The notes: generated by a model not told the origin, from the letters alone. A DNA stretch of 12,475 nucleotides from BOG-908 sp964242595 (GCA_964242595.1 CAXTBC010000084.1:1-12475); one strand, 5' to 3'. Counted from the stretch's first letter, positions 1-7,528 are shown. Numbers and translations: made by a program.

Positions 1-45
1 AGCCCTTGGCCTTCCTTCACAGGTCAACATTAAAGGCCGTTGGTA

Positions 46-72
46 TTAGAACCTGCTCATCGGGCGTTCTAA
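46..72. repeat. short inverted repeat (stem-loop)
   Basis: TTAGAAC at 46-52 is matched perfectly by GTTCTAA at 66-72 across a 13-nt loop. It lies in the non-coding stretch downstream of the acyl-CoA ligase gene. There is no T-run beside it, so a terminator role is only a guess. Positions 1-45 show no recognisable gene or RNA; they could be the edge of an unseen neighbour. Confidence 0.35.
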
Positions 73-84
73 ACAGGTGGGGGC

Positions 85-104
85 CTGGGGCCTCGAGGCC
101 CCAG
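85..104. repeat. perfect 20-bp GC-rich palindrome
   Basis: CTGGGGCCTCGAGGCCCCAG is its own reverse complement over all 20 bases. It lies 70 bp past the stop codon of the minus-strand acyl-CoA ligase and is followed by G-rich sequence (GGGGTTTGGGGCAGAGCCC, ending at 123). A cruciform or strong RNA hairpin is possible. There is no U-tract on either strand, so a classical intrinsic terminator is not shown. Its GC-rich, gene-terminal character resembles dispersed intergenic repeats of Acetobacteraceae, but that is memory rather than a comparison. Confidence 0.6.
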
Positions 105-173
105 CGGGGTTTGGGGCAGAGCCCATTCTTGCTTGCCGGTCAAGACTTGGGCCGCTGAAATTACAGCACGGTC

Positions 174-1799
174 CTAAACCTTCGCCTTCGCCGCCTCCTC
201 GGCGACCAGCTCCTTTTTCGACAGCTTGCCCACCATCGTCTTGGGCAATTCGGCCCGTACCTCTACCTCGCGCGGCATTTCGATCTTGCTCACGTAGTCG
301 GCCAGGAAGGTCCGCAATGCCTCGGGCGTGGCGTGGGCACCCTCCTTCAGCGTCACGAACGCCTTGGGCGCCTGGCCGCGATACGCGTCGGGCAGCCCGA
401 CCACCACGGCGTCGCGCACCGCCGGGTGCTGGTAGAGCGCCTCCTCCAGCACGCGCGGATACACGTTGTAGCCGCCGCAGATGATCACGTCCTTGATGCG
501 GTCCACCAGGAACAGGTAGCCGTCCTCGTCCAGGTAGCCCACGTCGCCGGTGCGCAACGCGCCGTCGATCATCACGCGCGCGGTCTCGTCCGGGCGTTTC
601 CAGTAGCCGCGCATCACCTGCGGGCCACGTATGCACACCTCCCCGCGCTCCCCCTGCGGCAGGAGACGGGCGGGGTCATCCAACGCGCGTATCTCGATGG
701 TGGTGCCGGTGATTGGCAAGCCGGCCGAGCCTTCCTTGTAGGTGCGTCCCGGCGGCGTAAAGGTTACCGAGGGCGACGTCTCCGACAGGCCGTAGCCCTC
801 CATCAGCCAGCAGCCGGTCAGCGCCATGAAGCGGGTGCGCACCTCGGTCGGCAGCGGCGCGCCGCCGGACATGCAGATCTGGATGCTGCTCATGTCCACC
901 GGCGACTCGGCGGCGGCAGCGGCGGCCACCAGGGCCGAGTAGATGGTGGGCACCGCGGGGAACAGCGTCGGTCTCGCGCGGGCGATGGTGGCCAGCACCT
1001 GAGCCAGCTCGAAGCGCGGCAGCAGCACCATTTCGGAGGCCGCCATCACGCTGGCCAGCATCACAGCGTGGAGCGCGAACACGTGGAACAGCGGCAGCAC
1101 GCCCAGCACCCGGTCGGTGCCGTGCGGCCGCTCGCCCAGATCGTGCAGGGCCTGGGCGGCATTGCAGGTCAGGTTGGCGTGCGTCAGCTCCGCCCCCTTT
1201 GGCACGCCCGTGGTGCCGCCGGTGTACTGTAGAACCGCTGTCTGTTCCGGGTCGATCGCCACGGGCGCCGGCGCTCCACCGCGGCGGACCAGCGTCCGGC
1301 TGCGCACCGAAACGCCGTCTTCGGCCACCGCTGCAAGGGCCGCCCGGCTGGCGATGCGGAACGCCTGGCCCTTCCACCAGGGCAGCGCCCCGGCCATGGA
1401 GCACACGACGATGTGGCGCAGCCCGCTGCGCGCGGCCACCGCCGCCACCTTCGGGTAGATCGCCGCCAGGTCGATGGTCACCATCACCTCGGTCCCGGAA
1501 TCGGCGATCTGGTGGGCCAGCTCGCGTTCCACGTAGAGCGGGTTGAAGTTCACCACGATGCCGCCGGCCCGCAGGACGGCGAAAAAGTAGATTACCGAGT
1601 AGGGCGTGTTGGGCAGGCACAAGCCAACCCGCGTGCCCGCCGCCACGCCGATGTCCTGCAGGCCCCGCGTGGCCCGCGTCACGTCCTTCTCCAGCTCAGC
1701 ATACGTCCAGCGCCGGCCGAGGAACAGGATGGCGGGGCTGGCCGCGAAGCCGGCGACGGCGTCCTCCAGCAGCGACGGGATCGTGCGGGGCGCTATCAT
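174..1799 (-). CDS. AMP-forming acyl-CoA ligase (long-chain type)
   Basis: This 541-residue protein of the ANL adenylate-forming superfamily activates a carboxylic acid, probably a fatty acid, with ATP and then CoA. The nucleotide-binding loop TGGTTGVPKG begins near residue 193. The adenine/acid-binding motif EGYGLSETSP follows. The hinge and signature region TGDVGYLDEDGYLFLVDRIK leads into DRIKDVIICGGYNVYP from residue 433. The catalytic lysine of the C-terminal domain is K525 in PKTMVGKLSKKEL. Length is normal, and no signal peptide or membrane helix is seen, so it should be cytoplasmic. The ATG lies only 5 bp after the ferredoxin stop and lacks a good Shine-Dalgarno sequence, which suggests translational coupling. 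Chain length cannot be read from sequence; a dicarboxylate- or aromatic-acid-CoA ligase is the main alternative. The family call is firm, the substrate is not. Confidence 0.93.
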   Translation of the reverse strand: MIAPRTIPSLLEDAVAGFAASPAILFLGRRWTYAELEKDVTRATRGLQDIGVAAGTRVGLCLPNTPYSVIYFFAVLRAGGIVVNFNPLYVERELAHQIADSGTEVMVTIDLAAIYPKVAAVAARSGLRHIVVCSMAGALPWWKGQAFRIASRAALAAVAEDGVSVRSRTLVRRGGAPAPVAIDPEQTAVLQYTGGTTGVPKGAELTHANLTCNAAQALHDLGERPHGTDRVLGVLPLFHVFALHAVMLASVMAASEMVLLPRFELAQVLATIARARPTLFPAVPTIYSALVAAAAAAESPVDMSSIQICMSGGAPLPTEVRTRFMALTGCWLMEGYGLSETSPSVTFTPPGRTYKEGSAGLPITGTTIEIRALDDPARLLPQGERGEVCIRGPQVMRGYWKRPDETARVMIDGALRTGDVGYLDEDGYLFLVDRIKDVIICGGYNVYPRVLEEALYQHPAVRDAVVVGLPDAYRGQAPKAFVTLKEGAHATPEALRTFLADYVSKIEMPREVEVRAELPKTMVGKLSKKELVAEEAAKAKV

Positions 1800-1804
1800 G
1801 CGGC

Positions 1805-2134
1805 TTAGCTTTGCTGGTTACGCGTGCCCGCCGGCAGCTTGACGCTCAGGCCGTCCAGTTCCGGCGTCATCACGATCTGGCAGCCGAGCCGGCTGGTTGC
1901 CTGCAGGCCGAACGCCAGGTCCAGCATGTCCTCCTCGTCCTCCGTGGCCTTGGAGAGGCGCGGGTACCAGGCCGGGTCGACAACCACGTGGCAGGTCGAA
2001 CAGGCCAGCGAGCCCTCGCACGCGCCTTCGATGTCCACGCCATGCTTGTGTGCCACCTCCAGCACGGACAGCCCGAGCGGCGCGTCGCATTCCTTCTGGC
2101 TGCCGTCGCGCAGGGTGAAGGTCATCTTGGGCAT
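1805..2134 (-). CDS. fdx: ISC-type [2Fe-2S] ferredoxin
   Basis: This 109-residue adrenodoxin/Fdx-type ferredoxin carries electrons. In ISC systems its partner delivers electrons to cluster assembly on the scaffold, and related ferredoxins serve P450s and desaturases. The cluster ligands are Cys39, Cys45, Cys48 and Cys85, giving C-X5-C-X2-C-X36-C, the vertebrate-type/ISC spacing. The acidic segment ATEDEEDMLDLA (residues 63-74) sits where partners dock in this family. Two starts are possible. ATG at 2134 has AGAGG about 10 nt upstream and overlaps the iscS end by 13 bp. ATG at 2125 forms an exact ATGA overlap with the iscS stop, and the protein would then begin MTFTLRDG. I kept 2134 for the ribosome-binding site. 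An in-frame extension to 2359 only reads through iscS and is not supported. The neighbouring iscS supports a Fe-S assembly role. Confidence 0.93.
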   Translation of the reverse strand: MPKMTFTLRDGSQKECDAPLGLSVLEVAHKHGVDIEGACEGSLACSTCHVVVDPAWYPRLSKATEDEEDMLDLAFGLQATSRLGCQIVMTPELDGLSVKLPAGTRNQQS

Positions 2135-3309
2135 GGGTGCTGGGCCTCTGCTGGTTCCGGACAGGACGGGTTTGCCGCCACGTGCGCGTAGGCGGCACAC
2201 AGCGCCTCCGCCGCGGCGTCGATCTCGGCTTCGGCAGTAAAACGTCCGATACCCATACGCAAGGTGCCGGCGGCTTGCGCGCGCGTCAGGCCCATCGCGC
2301 TCAGCACGTGGCTGGGCGCCACGTCGGCCGAGGTGCAGGCCGATCCGGTCGAGACGCACAGGCCGGGGGCGGCTTGCATCAGCTCCAGCGCGGCGGCGCC
2401 GGGGAAGCGCAGGCTCAGGCTGCCGGCCACCCGCGGGGCGCCGGCCGCGTTGTCCACCAGTCCGGGTATGCGCGCGGCCAGGGTCGCCGCCAGCCTGTCC
2501 CGCAAAGCGCCAACCCGCGCCGCGTCGGCCACCAGCTCGGCCGCTGCCAGCCGGGCCGCCACGCCGAAACCTACCACCAGCGGCGCCGGCACGGTGCCGG
2601 AGCGCAGGCCACGTTCCTGCCCGCCGCCGGAGAACAGCGGCGTCAGCCTGACCCGCGGCCGCCGCCGTACGTAGAGCGCACCCACACCCTTCGGCCCGTA
2701 CATCTTGTGCGCGCTCAGCGAGGCCAGGTGCAGGCCGAGCGCCCCCACGTCGATCGGCACCCTGCCGGAGGCCTGCGCCAAGTCGGCATGCACCAGCGCG
2801 CCGGCCTGCCGTGCCTGCCGGGCGATGCCGGCCAGGTCCTGGATGACGCCGGTCTCGTTGTTCACCGCCATCACGCTCACCAGCAGCGTGGGCGTGGCCA
2901 GCGCGTGGGCCAGCCGGGCAGGATCCAGCAGGCCGCTGGACTCCACCGGCAGCACCACCGGCTCAAAGCCCTCGGCCGCCAGGTCCGCCACGCTGCCCAG
3001 CACGCATTTATGCTCGGTGGCCAGCGTGACGATGCGCCGCGCGCCGCCGGTGCCGGCGTGGCGCGCGGCGCCCTTGATGGCCAGGTTGTTGGCTTCCGTG
3101 GCCCCCGAGGTCAGCACGATCTCGCGCGGCTCGGCGCCGACCAGGGCCGCCACGTCTGCGCGGGCCTGCTCCACCGCCTCGGCCGCCTCGTGGCCCATCG
3201 CGTGCTCGGCGCTGTGCGGGTTGCCGAACGCGCGGGTGAACCAGGGCAGCATGGCCTCCACCACGCGGGGGTCGCACGGCGTGGTGGCCTGGTTGTCCAG
3301 GTAGATCAT
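2122..3309 (-). CDS. iscS: IscS-type cysteine desulfurase
   Basis: This 395-residue, PLP-dependent class V aminotransferase-fold enzyme removes sulfur from L-cysteine as a persulfide, giving alanine, for Fe-S clusters and thiolated products. The PLP lysine is K202 in SAHKMYGPKG, preceded by His201. The sulfur-carrying cysteine is C325 in STGSACTSADV, the group I (IscS/NifS) loop, which matches E. coli IscS C328 in type and position. The N-terminal MIYLDNQATTP is the canonical family start, so ATG 3309 is chosen; the open frame continues to 3597 but only shadows the upstream gene. That ATG overlaps the upstream desulfurase stop as ATGA. The last 15 or so residues differ from E. coli IscS, where the C-terminus touches IscU. 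No IscU lies in this window, so the sulfur acceptor is unknown. Confidence 0.94.
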   Translation of the reverse strand: MIYLDNQATTPCDPRVVEAMLPWFTRAFGNPHSAEHAMGHEAAEAVEQARADVAALVGAEPREIVLTSGATEANNLAIKGAARHAGTGGARRIVTLATEHKCVLGSVADLAAEGFEPVVLPVESSGLLDPARLAHALATPTLLVSVMAVNNETGVIQDLAGIARQARQAGALVHADLAQASGRVPIDVGALGLHLASLSAHKMYGPKGVGALYVRRRPRVRLTPLFSGGGQERGLRSGTVPAPLVVGFGVAARLAAAELVADAARVGALRDRLAATLAARIPGLVDNAAGAPRVAGSLSLRFPGAAALELMQAAPGLCVSTGSACTSADVAPSHVLSAMGLTRAQAAGTLRMGIGRFTAEAEIDAAAEALCAAYAHVAANPSCPEPAEAQHPCPR

Positions 3310-4409
3310 GCCGGTTGCAGCGCCCGGGAGGCAGGCAGGGCCGCGTAGGCGGCGGCGAAGCTGTCGATGTCGGCCTCGGTGGCGTTCCAGGGCAGGGAGA
3401 CGCGTATGGCGCAGCCGGCCAGCGCGCCTAGGCCCATCGCGTCCAGCACGCGGCTGCGCGCCACCTTGCCGGAACTGCACGCGGCGCCGGCCGAGACGGC
3501 GACGCCCGCCAGGTCCAGCGCGATCACCTGGGTGTCCGCCCGCAGGCCGGGCCGCCCCAGGCAGGTGGTGTTGGCCAGGCGCGGGCCCGCGCCGCACACC
3601 ACGGCGCCAGCCCGCACGGCGGCGGCCTCCGTACGGTCCCGCAGCGCGCCCAGGAGGCTGGCGGGCGGGCAGGCCTGCAACGCCGCGGCCAGCCCGGCGA
3701 TCGCCGGCAGGGCCGGCGTGCCCCCCCGCCGCCCGCGTTCCTGGCCGCCGCCGGCGATCAGGGCGGCCAGGTCGGTGCCGGGGGAGAGCAGAAGGGCGCC
3801 GGCGCCCTTCGGGCCGCCGAGCTTGTGGCCGGAGATGGCCAGGCTGTCGGCCCCAAGCCCGGCCAGCGTGAAATCAAGGCGGCCGGCCGCCTGCACCGCG
3901 TCCACGTGCAGCCTGGCGCCGTGTGCGCGGCACAGGGCGGCGGCCTCGGCCATCGGGTGCAGCACGCCGGTCTCGTTGTTGGCCAGCATCAGGCAGACCA
4001 GGGCCGGCCCGTAGGCCAGCAGGTGCGCGAGTGCGTCCAGGTCGGCCCGCCCGCCGGAATCCACCGGCAGCACTTCGGCGCCCGGGCAGGCTGCGCGCAC
4101 GGCGTCGTGCTCGGTGGCGCCCACGATCACCCGCCGCCCGGCCGACAGGCCGGTCACCGCCATCGCGTTCGCCTCCGTGCCGCCCGAGGTGAACACCACT
4201 TCGGACATGGCGGCGCCGAACCGTGCCGCGACAACCTCGCGCGCCGCTTCCAGCATCCGCCGCGCGGCCCGCCCGGCACCGTGGACGGAGGAAGGGTTGC
4301 CGCCCGTATCAAGCGCCGCGATCATGGCCGCGCGCGCCTCCGGCCGCAACACCTCGCTGGCGTTGGCGTCGAGGTAGACAGGAGGCCGGACTGGTTGCAT
4401 GGCGGCCAT
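3306..4409 (-). CDS. second, NifS-like cysteine desulfurase
   Basis: This 367-residue class V PLP enzyme is distantly similar to its downstream neighbour. Visible motifs are VYLDANAS at the N-terminus (the usual Thr after NA is Ser), FTSGGTEANAMA for PLP contact, SGHKLGGPKG with PLP lysine K196, and SAGAACSSGKV with the candidate sulfur-carrying cysteine C311. All key residues are present, so it should be active. It is about 30 residues shorter than IscS. Start 4409 (MAAMQPV) or 4400 (MQPVRPP) are both possible; neither has a convincing ribosome-binding site. It overlaps iscS by 4 bp (ATGA), so the pair is probably co-translated. The arrangement suggests different acceptors or a heteromeric partnership with IscS, but that is inference. 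It is first in the operon, so the promoter should lie between 4410 and 4645. Confidence 0.9.
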   Translation of the reverse strand: MAAMQPVRPPVYLDANASEVLRPEARAAMIAALDTGGNPSSVHGAGRAARRMLEAAREVVAARFGAAMSEVVFTSGGTEANAMAVTGLSAGRRVIVGATEHDAVRAACPGAEVLPVDSGGRADLDALAHLLAYGPALVCLMLANNETGVLHPMAEAAALCRAHGARLHVDAVQAAGRLDFTLAGLGADSLAISGHKLGGPKGAGALLLSPGTDLAALIAGGGQERGRRGGTPALPAIAGLAAALQACPPASLLGALRDRTEAAAVRAGAVVCGAGPRLANTTCLGRPGLRADTQVIALDLAGVAVSAGAACSSGKVARSRVLDAMGLGALAGCAIRVSLPWNATEADIDSFAAAYAALPASRALQPA

Positions 4410-4645
4410 GTGGCGTGGGCGGGGTCAACATGAAGTCCGGACGACGATTTCAGTGTCATCTGACCCGGTGGTCTGCCTATATTTGTGGCTGGCTCGCGCA
4501 AGCCCGAGCGCTGTTGCGGGGAAACCTGAGGCTTGCGCCTGCCATACCTGTGTCCGATGCGGCAATGCAGTGCCCGCGCGGACCCGATCCTGTTTGAGGC
4601 AAGCGCCCTGCCATGGTGCCGCCTTTGGAAGAACGAAGAAAATCT
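4410..4645. promoter_or_regulatory. divergent intergenic region, presumed promoters
   Basis: About 236 bp separate the minus-strand desulfurase operon from the plus-strand hydrolase, so both must be expressed from here. The only AT-rich patch is TATATTT at 4478-4484, a possible -10 element for the plus strand without a good -35. I see no clear palindromic IscR-type operator. The region could therefore hold promoters, but none can be placed firmly. Confidence 0.35.
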
Positions 4646-5311
4646 ATGCCCGAGGTGATGTTCGCCGGCCCTGACGGGCGCCTGGAGGGTCGCTACCACC
4701 ACAGCAAGGAGAGCGCCGCCCCTCTGGCGCTCATCATGCACCCGCACCCGCTGCATGGCGGCACCATGAACAACCGCATCACCTACACGATGTATCAGAG
4801 CTTTCAGAAGCTCGGCTTCAGCGTGATGCGCTTCAACTTCCGTGGCGTGGGCCGCAGCCAAGGTCGCTACGACGGCGGCATCGGCGAGATCGGCGACGCC
4901 GCCGCGGCGCTGGATTGGATGCAGATGGTCAATCCTAGCCATGGCGGCCTGTGGATCGCCGGCTACTCCTTCGGTGCGTTCGTGGGCATGCAATTGCTGA
5001 TGCGCCGCCCGGAAGTCTCTGGCTGGATCTCGGTGGCACCCCCGGCCAGCCACTACGATTTCGGCTTCCTGGCCCCGTGCCCTTGCGGCGGCCTGCTGAT
5101 CCACGGTGACGCCGACGAGCTGGTGCCCGAGCCTACCGTGCGCAAGCTGGTGGACAAGCTGAACACCCAGAAGAACGTGTCGGTGGACTACCGCATCTTC
5201 GCCGGTGCGGACCACGTGTTCGCCAACCATGCCGAGCAGGTCGGCGAGGCTACGGAGGATTACGTGAAGAAGGTGCAGGCGCGGAAGACGATGGCGTTGG
5301 CAGCGGATTAG
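4646..5311 (+). CDS. alpha/beta hydrolase, COG2945 type
   Basis: This 221-residue serine hydrolase has the alpha/beta fold, is cytoplasmic and has no signal peptide. The probable catalytic triad is Ser108 in the nucleophile elbow GYSFGA, Asp155 or Asp157 in HGDADELV, and His190 in GADHVF. The oxyanion segment HPHPLHGGTMNN and the motif FNFRGVGRSQG are typical of the small COG2945 dienelactone-hydrolase-like proteins. The substrate is unknown; carboxylesterase or thioesterase activity is the family expectation. ATG 4646 is preferred over ATG 4613 because purine-rich sequence (GGAAGAACGAAGAA, 4627-4640) precedes it and the family starts here. It is transcribed away from the desulfurase operon. 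From memory, such hydrolases often neighbour Fe-S assembly genes in alphaproteobacteria, which would make the placement non-random. An AT-rich repeat starts within a few bases of its stop. Confidence 0.9.
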   Translation: MPEVMFAGPDGRLEGRYHHSKESAAPLALIMHPHPLHGGTMNNRITYTMYQSFQKLGFSVMRFNFRGVGRSQGRYDGGIGEIGDAAAALDWMQMVNPSHGGLWIAGYSFGAFVGMQLLMRRPEVSGWISVAPPASHYDFGFLAPCPCGGLLIHGDADELVPEPTVRKLVDKLNTQKNVSVDYRIFAGADHVFANHAEQVGEATEDYVKKVQARKTMALAAD

Positions 5312-5317
5312 GCAAGC

Positions 5318-5438
5318 AAGCAGTTCTTTTTTGAAAAAAGAACCAGAAAACTTTTACTTCCTGTCGTGTGGCGCGGAGACGTGCGCATCAATTCAGTAAA
5401 AGTTTTGGTTCTTTTTTTCAAAAAAGAAAACGCTTTCT
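5318..5438. repeat. nested AT-rich inverted repeat, copy 1
   Basis: The left arm (5318-5358) and right arm (5395-5438) are imperfect inverted repeats around a GC-rich loop of about 36 nt. The left arm contains its own perfect palindrome: GTTCTTTTTT (5323-5332), a single G, then AAAAAAGAAC (5334-5343). The right arm ends in a T7 run and a second A-run. The element begins 7 bp after the hydrolase stop and could act as its terminator. It is starkly AT-rich against the surrounding GC-rich DNA. A nearly identical left arm recurs at 7529. I recall such repeats as widespread between genes of Acetobacteraceae, but have not compared them. Confidence 0.8.
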
Positions 5439-5459
5439 TTCCTTTAACCTTGGCGCCGA

Positions 5460-5488
5460 TTGACAGCTTAGGCCGGTCGCCACCCAAT
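5460..5488 (+). promoter_or_regulatory. possible sigma70-type promoter of the M13 peptidase
   Basis: TTGACA at 5460-5465 matches the -35 consensus perfectly. At 17-bp spacing lies CCCAAT (5483-5488), a poor -10 that shares only its last three bases with the consensus. Transcription would begin near 5495 and give a leader of about 27 nt containing the GGAAGA ribosome-binding site. It lies between the AT-rich repeat and the gene, in the right place, but the weak -10 keeps confidence low. Confidence 0.3.
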
Positions 5489-5521
5489 GCGGTCCTCCAC
5501 CGATTTGGAAGACCCGCACCC

Positions 5522-7522
5522 ATGAACAAACGCATCCTGGCGGCCGGCGCGGCCGTGGGCCTGCTCGCGACTCACGCCCATGCCGCCACAAGCTGGGGCT
5601 TCGACGTGTCCGGCATGGACCGCCAGGCGGTGCCGGGCAACAGCTTCTACGATTACGCCAACGGCACCGCCGTCAGCCACATCACCATCCCGGCGGACCG
5701 CACCAATTTCGGCGCCTTCATCCAGTTGGCCGACTTGTCCGAGCAGCGCGTGCACGCGATCCTGGAGGAGGCGGCCACCCAACCCACCGACGGTATCGGC
5801 AAGACCGGCGCGATGTACAAGTCGTTCATGGACGAGGCCCACGTCGAGACGCTGGGCACCGCTCCGATGAAGGCCGAACTGGCGCAGGTCCAGGCACTGC
5901 GGACGCCGGTCGAATTCGCCACCCTGCAGGGCCGTGCGCAGACCACGTTCCAGGGCTCGCTGTTCGGCATGACGATTGAGCCCGACGCCAAGGACCCGAC
6001 GAAATACGCCATCACTTTGGGCCAGTCCGGCCTGGGCATGCCGGACCGCGACTACTACCTGAGCGCGCAGTTCGCCGACAAGAAGGCCAAGTACGCCGGC
6101 TTCGTGACGCAGATGCTGACGCTGGCCGGCTGGGCGGACCCTGCCGGCGCGGCGCAGAAGGTGATCGCCTTCGAGCAGAAGATCGCCGAGGCCAGCTGGG
6201 CGCGCGCCGACGAGCGCGACCCCGACAAGGTCTACAACCCGATGAGCCTGGACGAGCTGGCCAAGACCGCGCCCGGCTTCGACTGGCCGGCCTTCTTCAA
6301 GGCCGCCGGCCTGGGCACGCCGGACCGTGTTGTCGTCGAGGAGAAGTCGGCCATCGTCAAGATCGCCGGCATCACCGGTGCTGCGCCGATCGACACGCTG
6401 CAGGCGTGGGCCGCCTTCCATCTGGCGGTGAACGCCGCACCCGTGCTGGACAAGGCGTTCGTCAGCACCGCTTTCGACTTCGACAACAAGTTGCTGCAAG
6501 GCCAGCCGGAGCAGCGCCCGCGCTGGAAACGCGCGGTGGCGGCCACCGAGGCGGCACTCGGCGAGGCGGTGGGCGAGGTCTACGTCCAGCGCTACTACCC
6601 GCCCGAGGCGCAGGCCAAGATGGAGGCCCTGACCCACGATCTGCGCGCCGCCTTCCGCGTGCGCCTGCAGCACAACAGCTGGATGGCGCCGCAGACGCGC
6701 GACCTGGCGGTGGCCAAGCTGGACGCGTTCGACTTCCAGATCGGCAAGCCGAAGAAGTGGCGCGACTACGGCCCGCTGGTGATCGACGCGCACGACCTGT
6801 ACGGCAACGTCGAACGCGGCACCGCCTTCGAGTGGCAGTTCTGGCTCAGCCACCTTGGTCATCCTGTGGACAAGGACCAGTGGGACATGACGCCGCAGAC
6901 GGTGAACGCCTACAACAACCCCACCTTCAACGAGGTGGTGTTCCCAGCCGCCATCCTGCAGCCGCCGTTCTTCGACAAGGACGCCGACCCGGCGATCAAC
7001 TACGGCGCGATCGGCGGCGTGATCGGCCACGAGATGACACACGGCTTCGACGACGAAGGGCGCAAGTTCAACGCCCAGGGCCAGTTGCACGATTGGTGGA
7101 CGGACGAGGACGCCAAGCGGTTCGACGCGCTGGGCAAGCGCTTCGGCGCCGAGTATGCGGCGATGGACGTGATGCCGGGCGCCCACATCAACCCGGCTTT
7201 GACCATGGGCGAGAACATCGCCGACCTCGGCGGGCTGACCTTGGCGCTGGACGCCTACCACGCCTCGCTGCACGGCCAGCCGGCGCCGGTGCTCGACGGG
7301 CTGACCGGAGACCAGCGCGTCTTCCTGGGCTGGGCGCAGGTGTGGCGCGCCAAGGTTCGGCCGGATTCCGCCCGCCAGCGCCTGGTGATCGACCCGCACT
7401 CGCCGCCGGTGGCGCGCGTGAACGGGCCGGTGCAGAACATCGACGCCTGGTACTCGGCGTTTGGCGTCAAGGAGAGCGAGAAGCTTTACTTGAAGCCGGA
7501 GGACCGCGTTAAGATCTGGTAA
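5522..7522 (+). CDS. secreted M13-family (neprilysin/PepO-like) zinc metallopeptidase
   Basis: This 666-residue zinc endopeptidase belongs to gluzincin family M13, which cleaves oligopeptides. The N-terminus MNKRILAAGAAVGLLATHAHA is a Sec signal peptide with a likely AHA-A cut, so the enzyme is periplasmic or exported. The M13_N domain begins with GNSFYDYANG and IPADRTNFG; the Trp-Leu usual after NG is replaced. The zinc site is H503-E504-M-T-H507, with third ligand E564 in ENIADLGG and Asp568. The substrate-binding segment is NAYN (462-465) followed by VFPAAILQPPFF; the fourth position is Asn where Tyr is common. It ends in DRVKIW, a normal M13 terminus. GGAAGA lies 9 nt before ATG 5522. An upstream in-frame ATG at 5366 reads through the repeat and is rejected. 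The gene is alone on its strand here and has a repeat on each side. Confidence 0.95.
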   Translation: MNKRILAAGAAVGLLATHAHAATSWGFDVSGMDRQAVPGNSFYDYANGTAVSHITIPADRTNFGAFIQLADLSEQRVHAILEEAATQPTDGIGKTGAMYKSFMDEAHVETLGTAPMKAELAQVQALRTPVEFATLQGRAQTTFQGSLFGMTIEPDAKDPTKYAITLGQSGLGMPDRDYYLSAQFADKKAKYAGFVTQMLTLAGWADPAGAAQKVIAFEQKIAEASWARADERDPDKVYNPMSLDELAKTAPGFDWPAFFKAAGLGTPDRVVVEEKSAIVKIAGITGAAPIDTLQAWAAFHLAVNAAPVLDKAFVSTAFDFDNKLLQGQPEQRPRWKRAVAATEAALGEAVGEVYVQRYYPPEAQAKMEALTHDLRAAFRVRLQHNSWMAPQTRDLAVAKLDAFDFQIGKPKKWRDYGPLVIDAHDLYGNVERGTAFEWQFWLSHLGHPVDKDQWDMTPQTVNAYNNPTFNEVVFPAAILQPPFFDKDADPAINYGAIGGVIGHEMTHGFDDEGRKFNAQGQLHDWWTDEDAKRFDALGKRFGAEYAAMDVMPGAHINPALTMGENIADLGGLTLALDAYHASLHGQPAPVLDGLTGDQRVFLGWAQVWRAKVRPDSARQRLVIDPHSPPVARVNGPVQNIDAWYSAFGVKESEKLYLKPEDRVKIW

Positions 7523-7528
7523 GAAAGA

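Noticed and set aside
1..80. Possible tRNA or small RNA at the left edge
   Set aside because: Only one 7-bp stem-loop is present; no cloverleaf, T-loop consensus or CCA end could be found.
3310..3597. Upstream extension of IscS to 3597
   Set aside because: It lies inside the other desulfurase gene in a different frame; the conserved IscS start is MIYLDNQATTP at 3309.
4322..5230. 302-codon minus-strand frame across the hydrolase and intergenic region
   Set aside because: Antisense to the hydrolase and overlapping the start of the first desulfurase; no recognisable domain.
5366..5521. N-terminal extension of the M13 peptidase from ATG 5366
   Set aside because: It translates the right arm of the AT-rich repeat and puts a normal signal peptide in the interior. 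ATG 5522 has a good ribosome-binding site.
5308..5535. 75-codon minus-strand frame across repeat copy 1
   Set aside because: Its Lys/Phe-rich product comes from the A/T runs of the repeat, a typical spurious small ORF.
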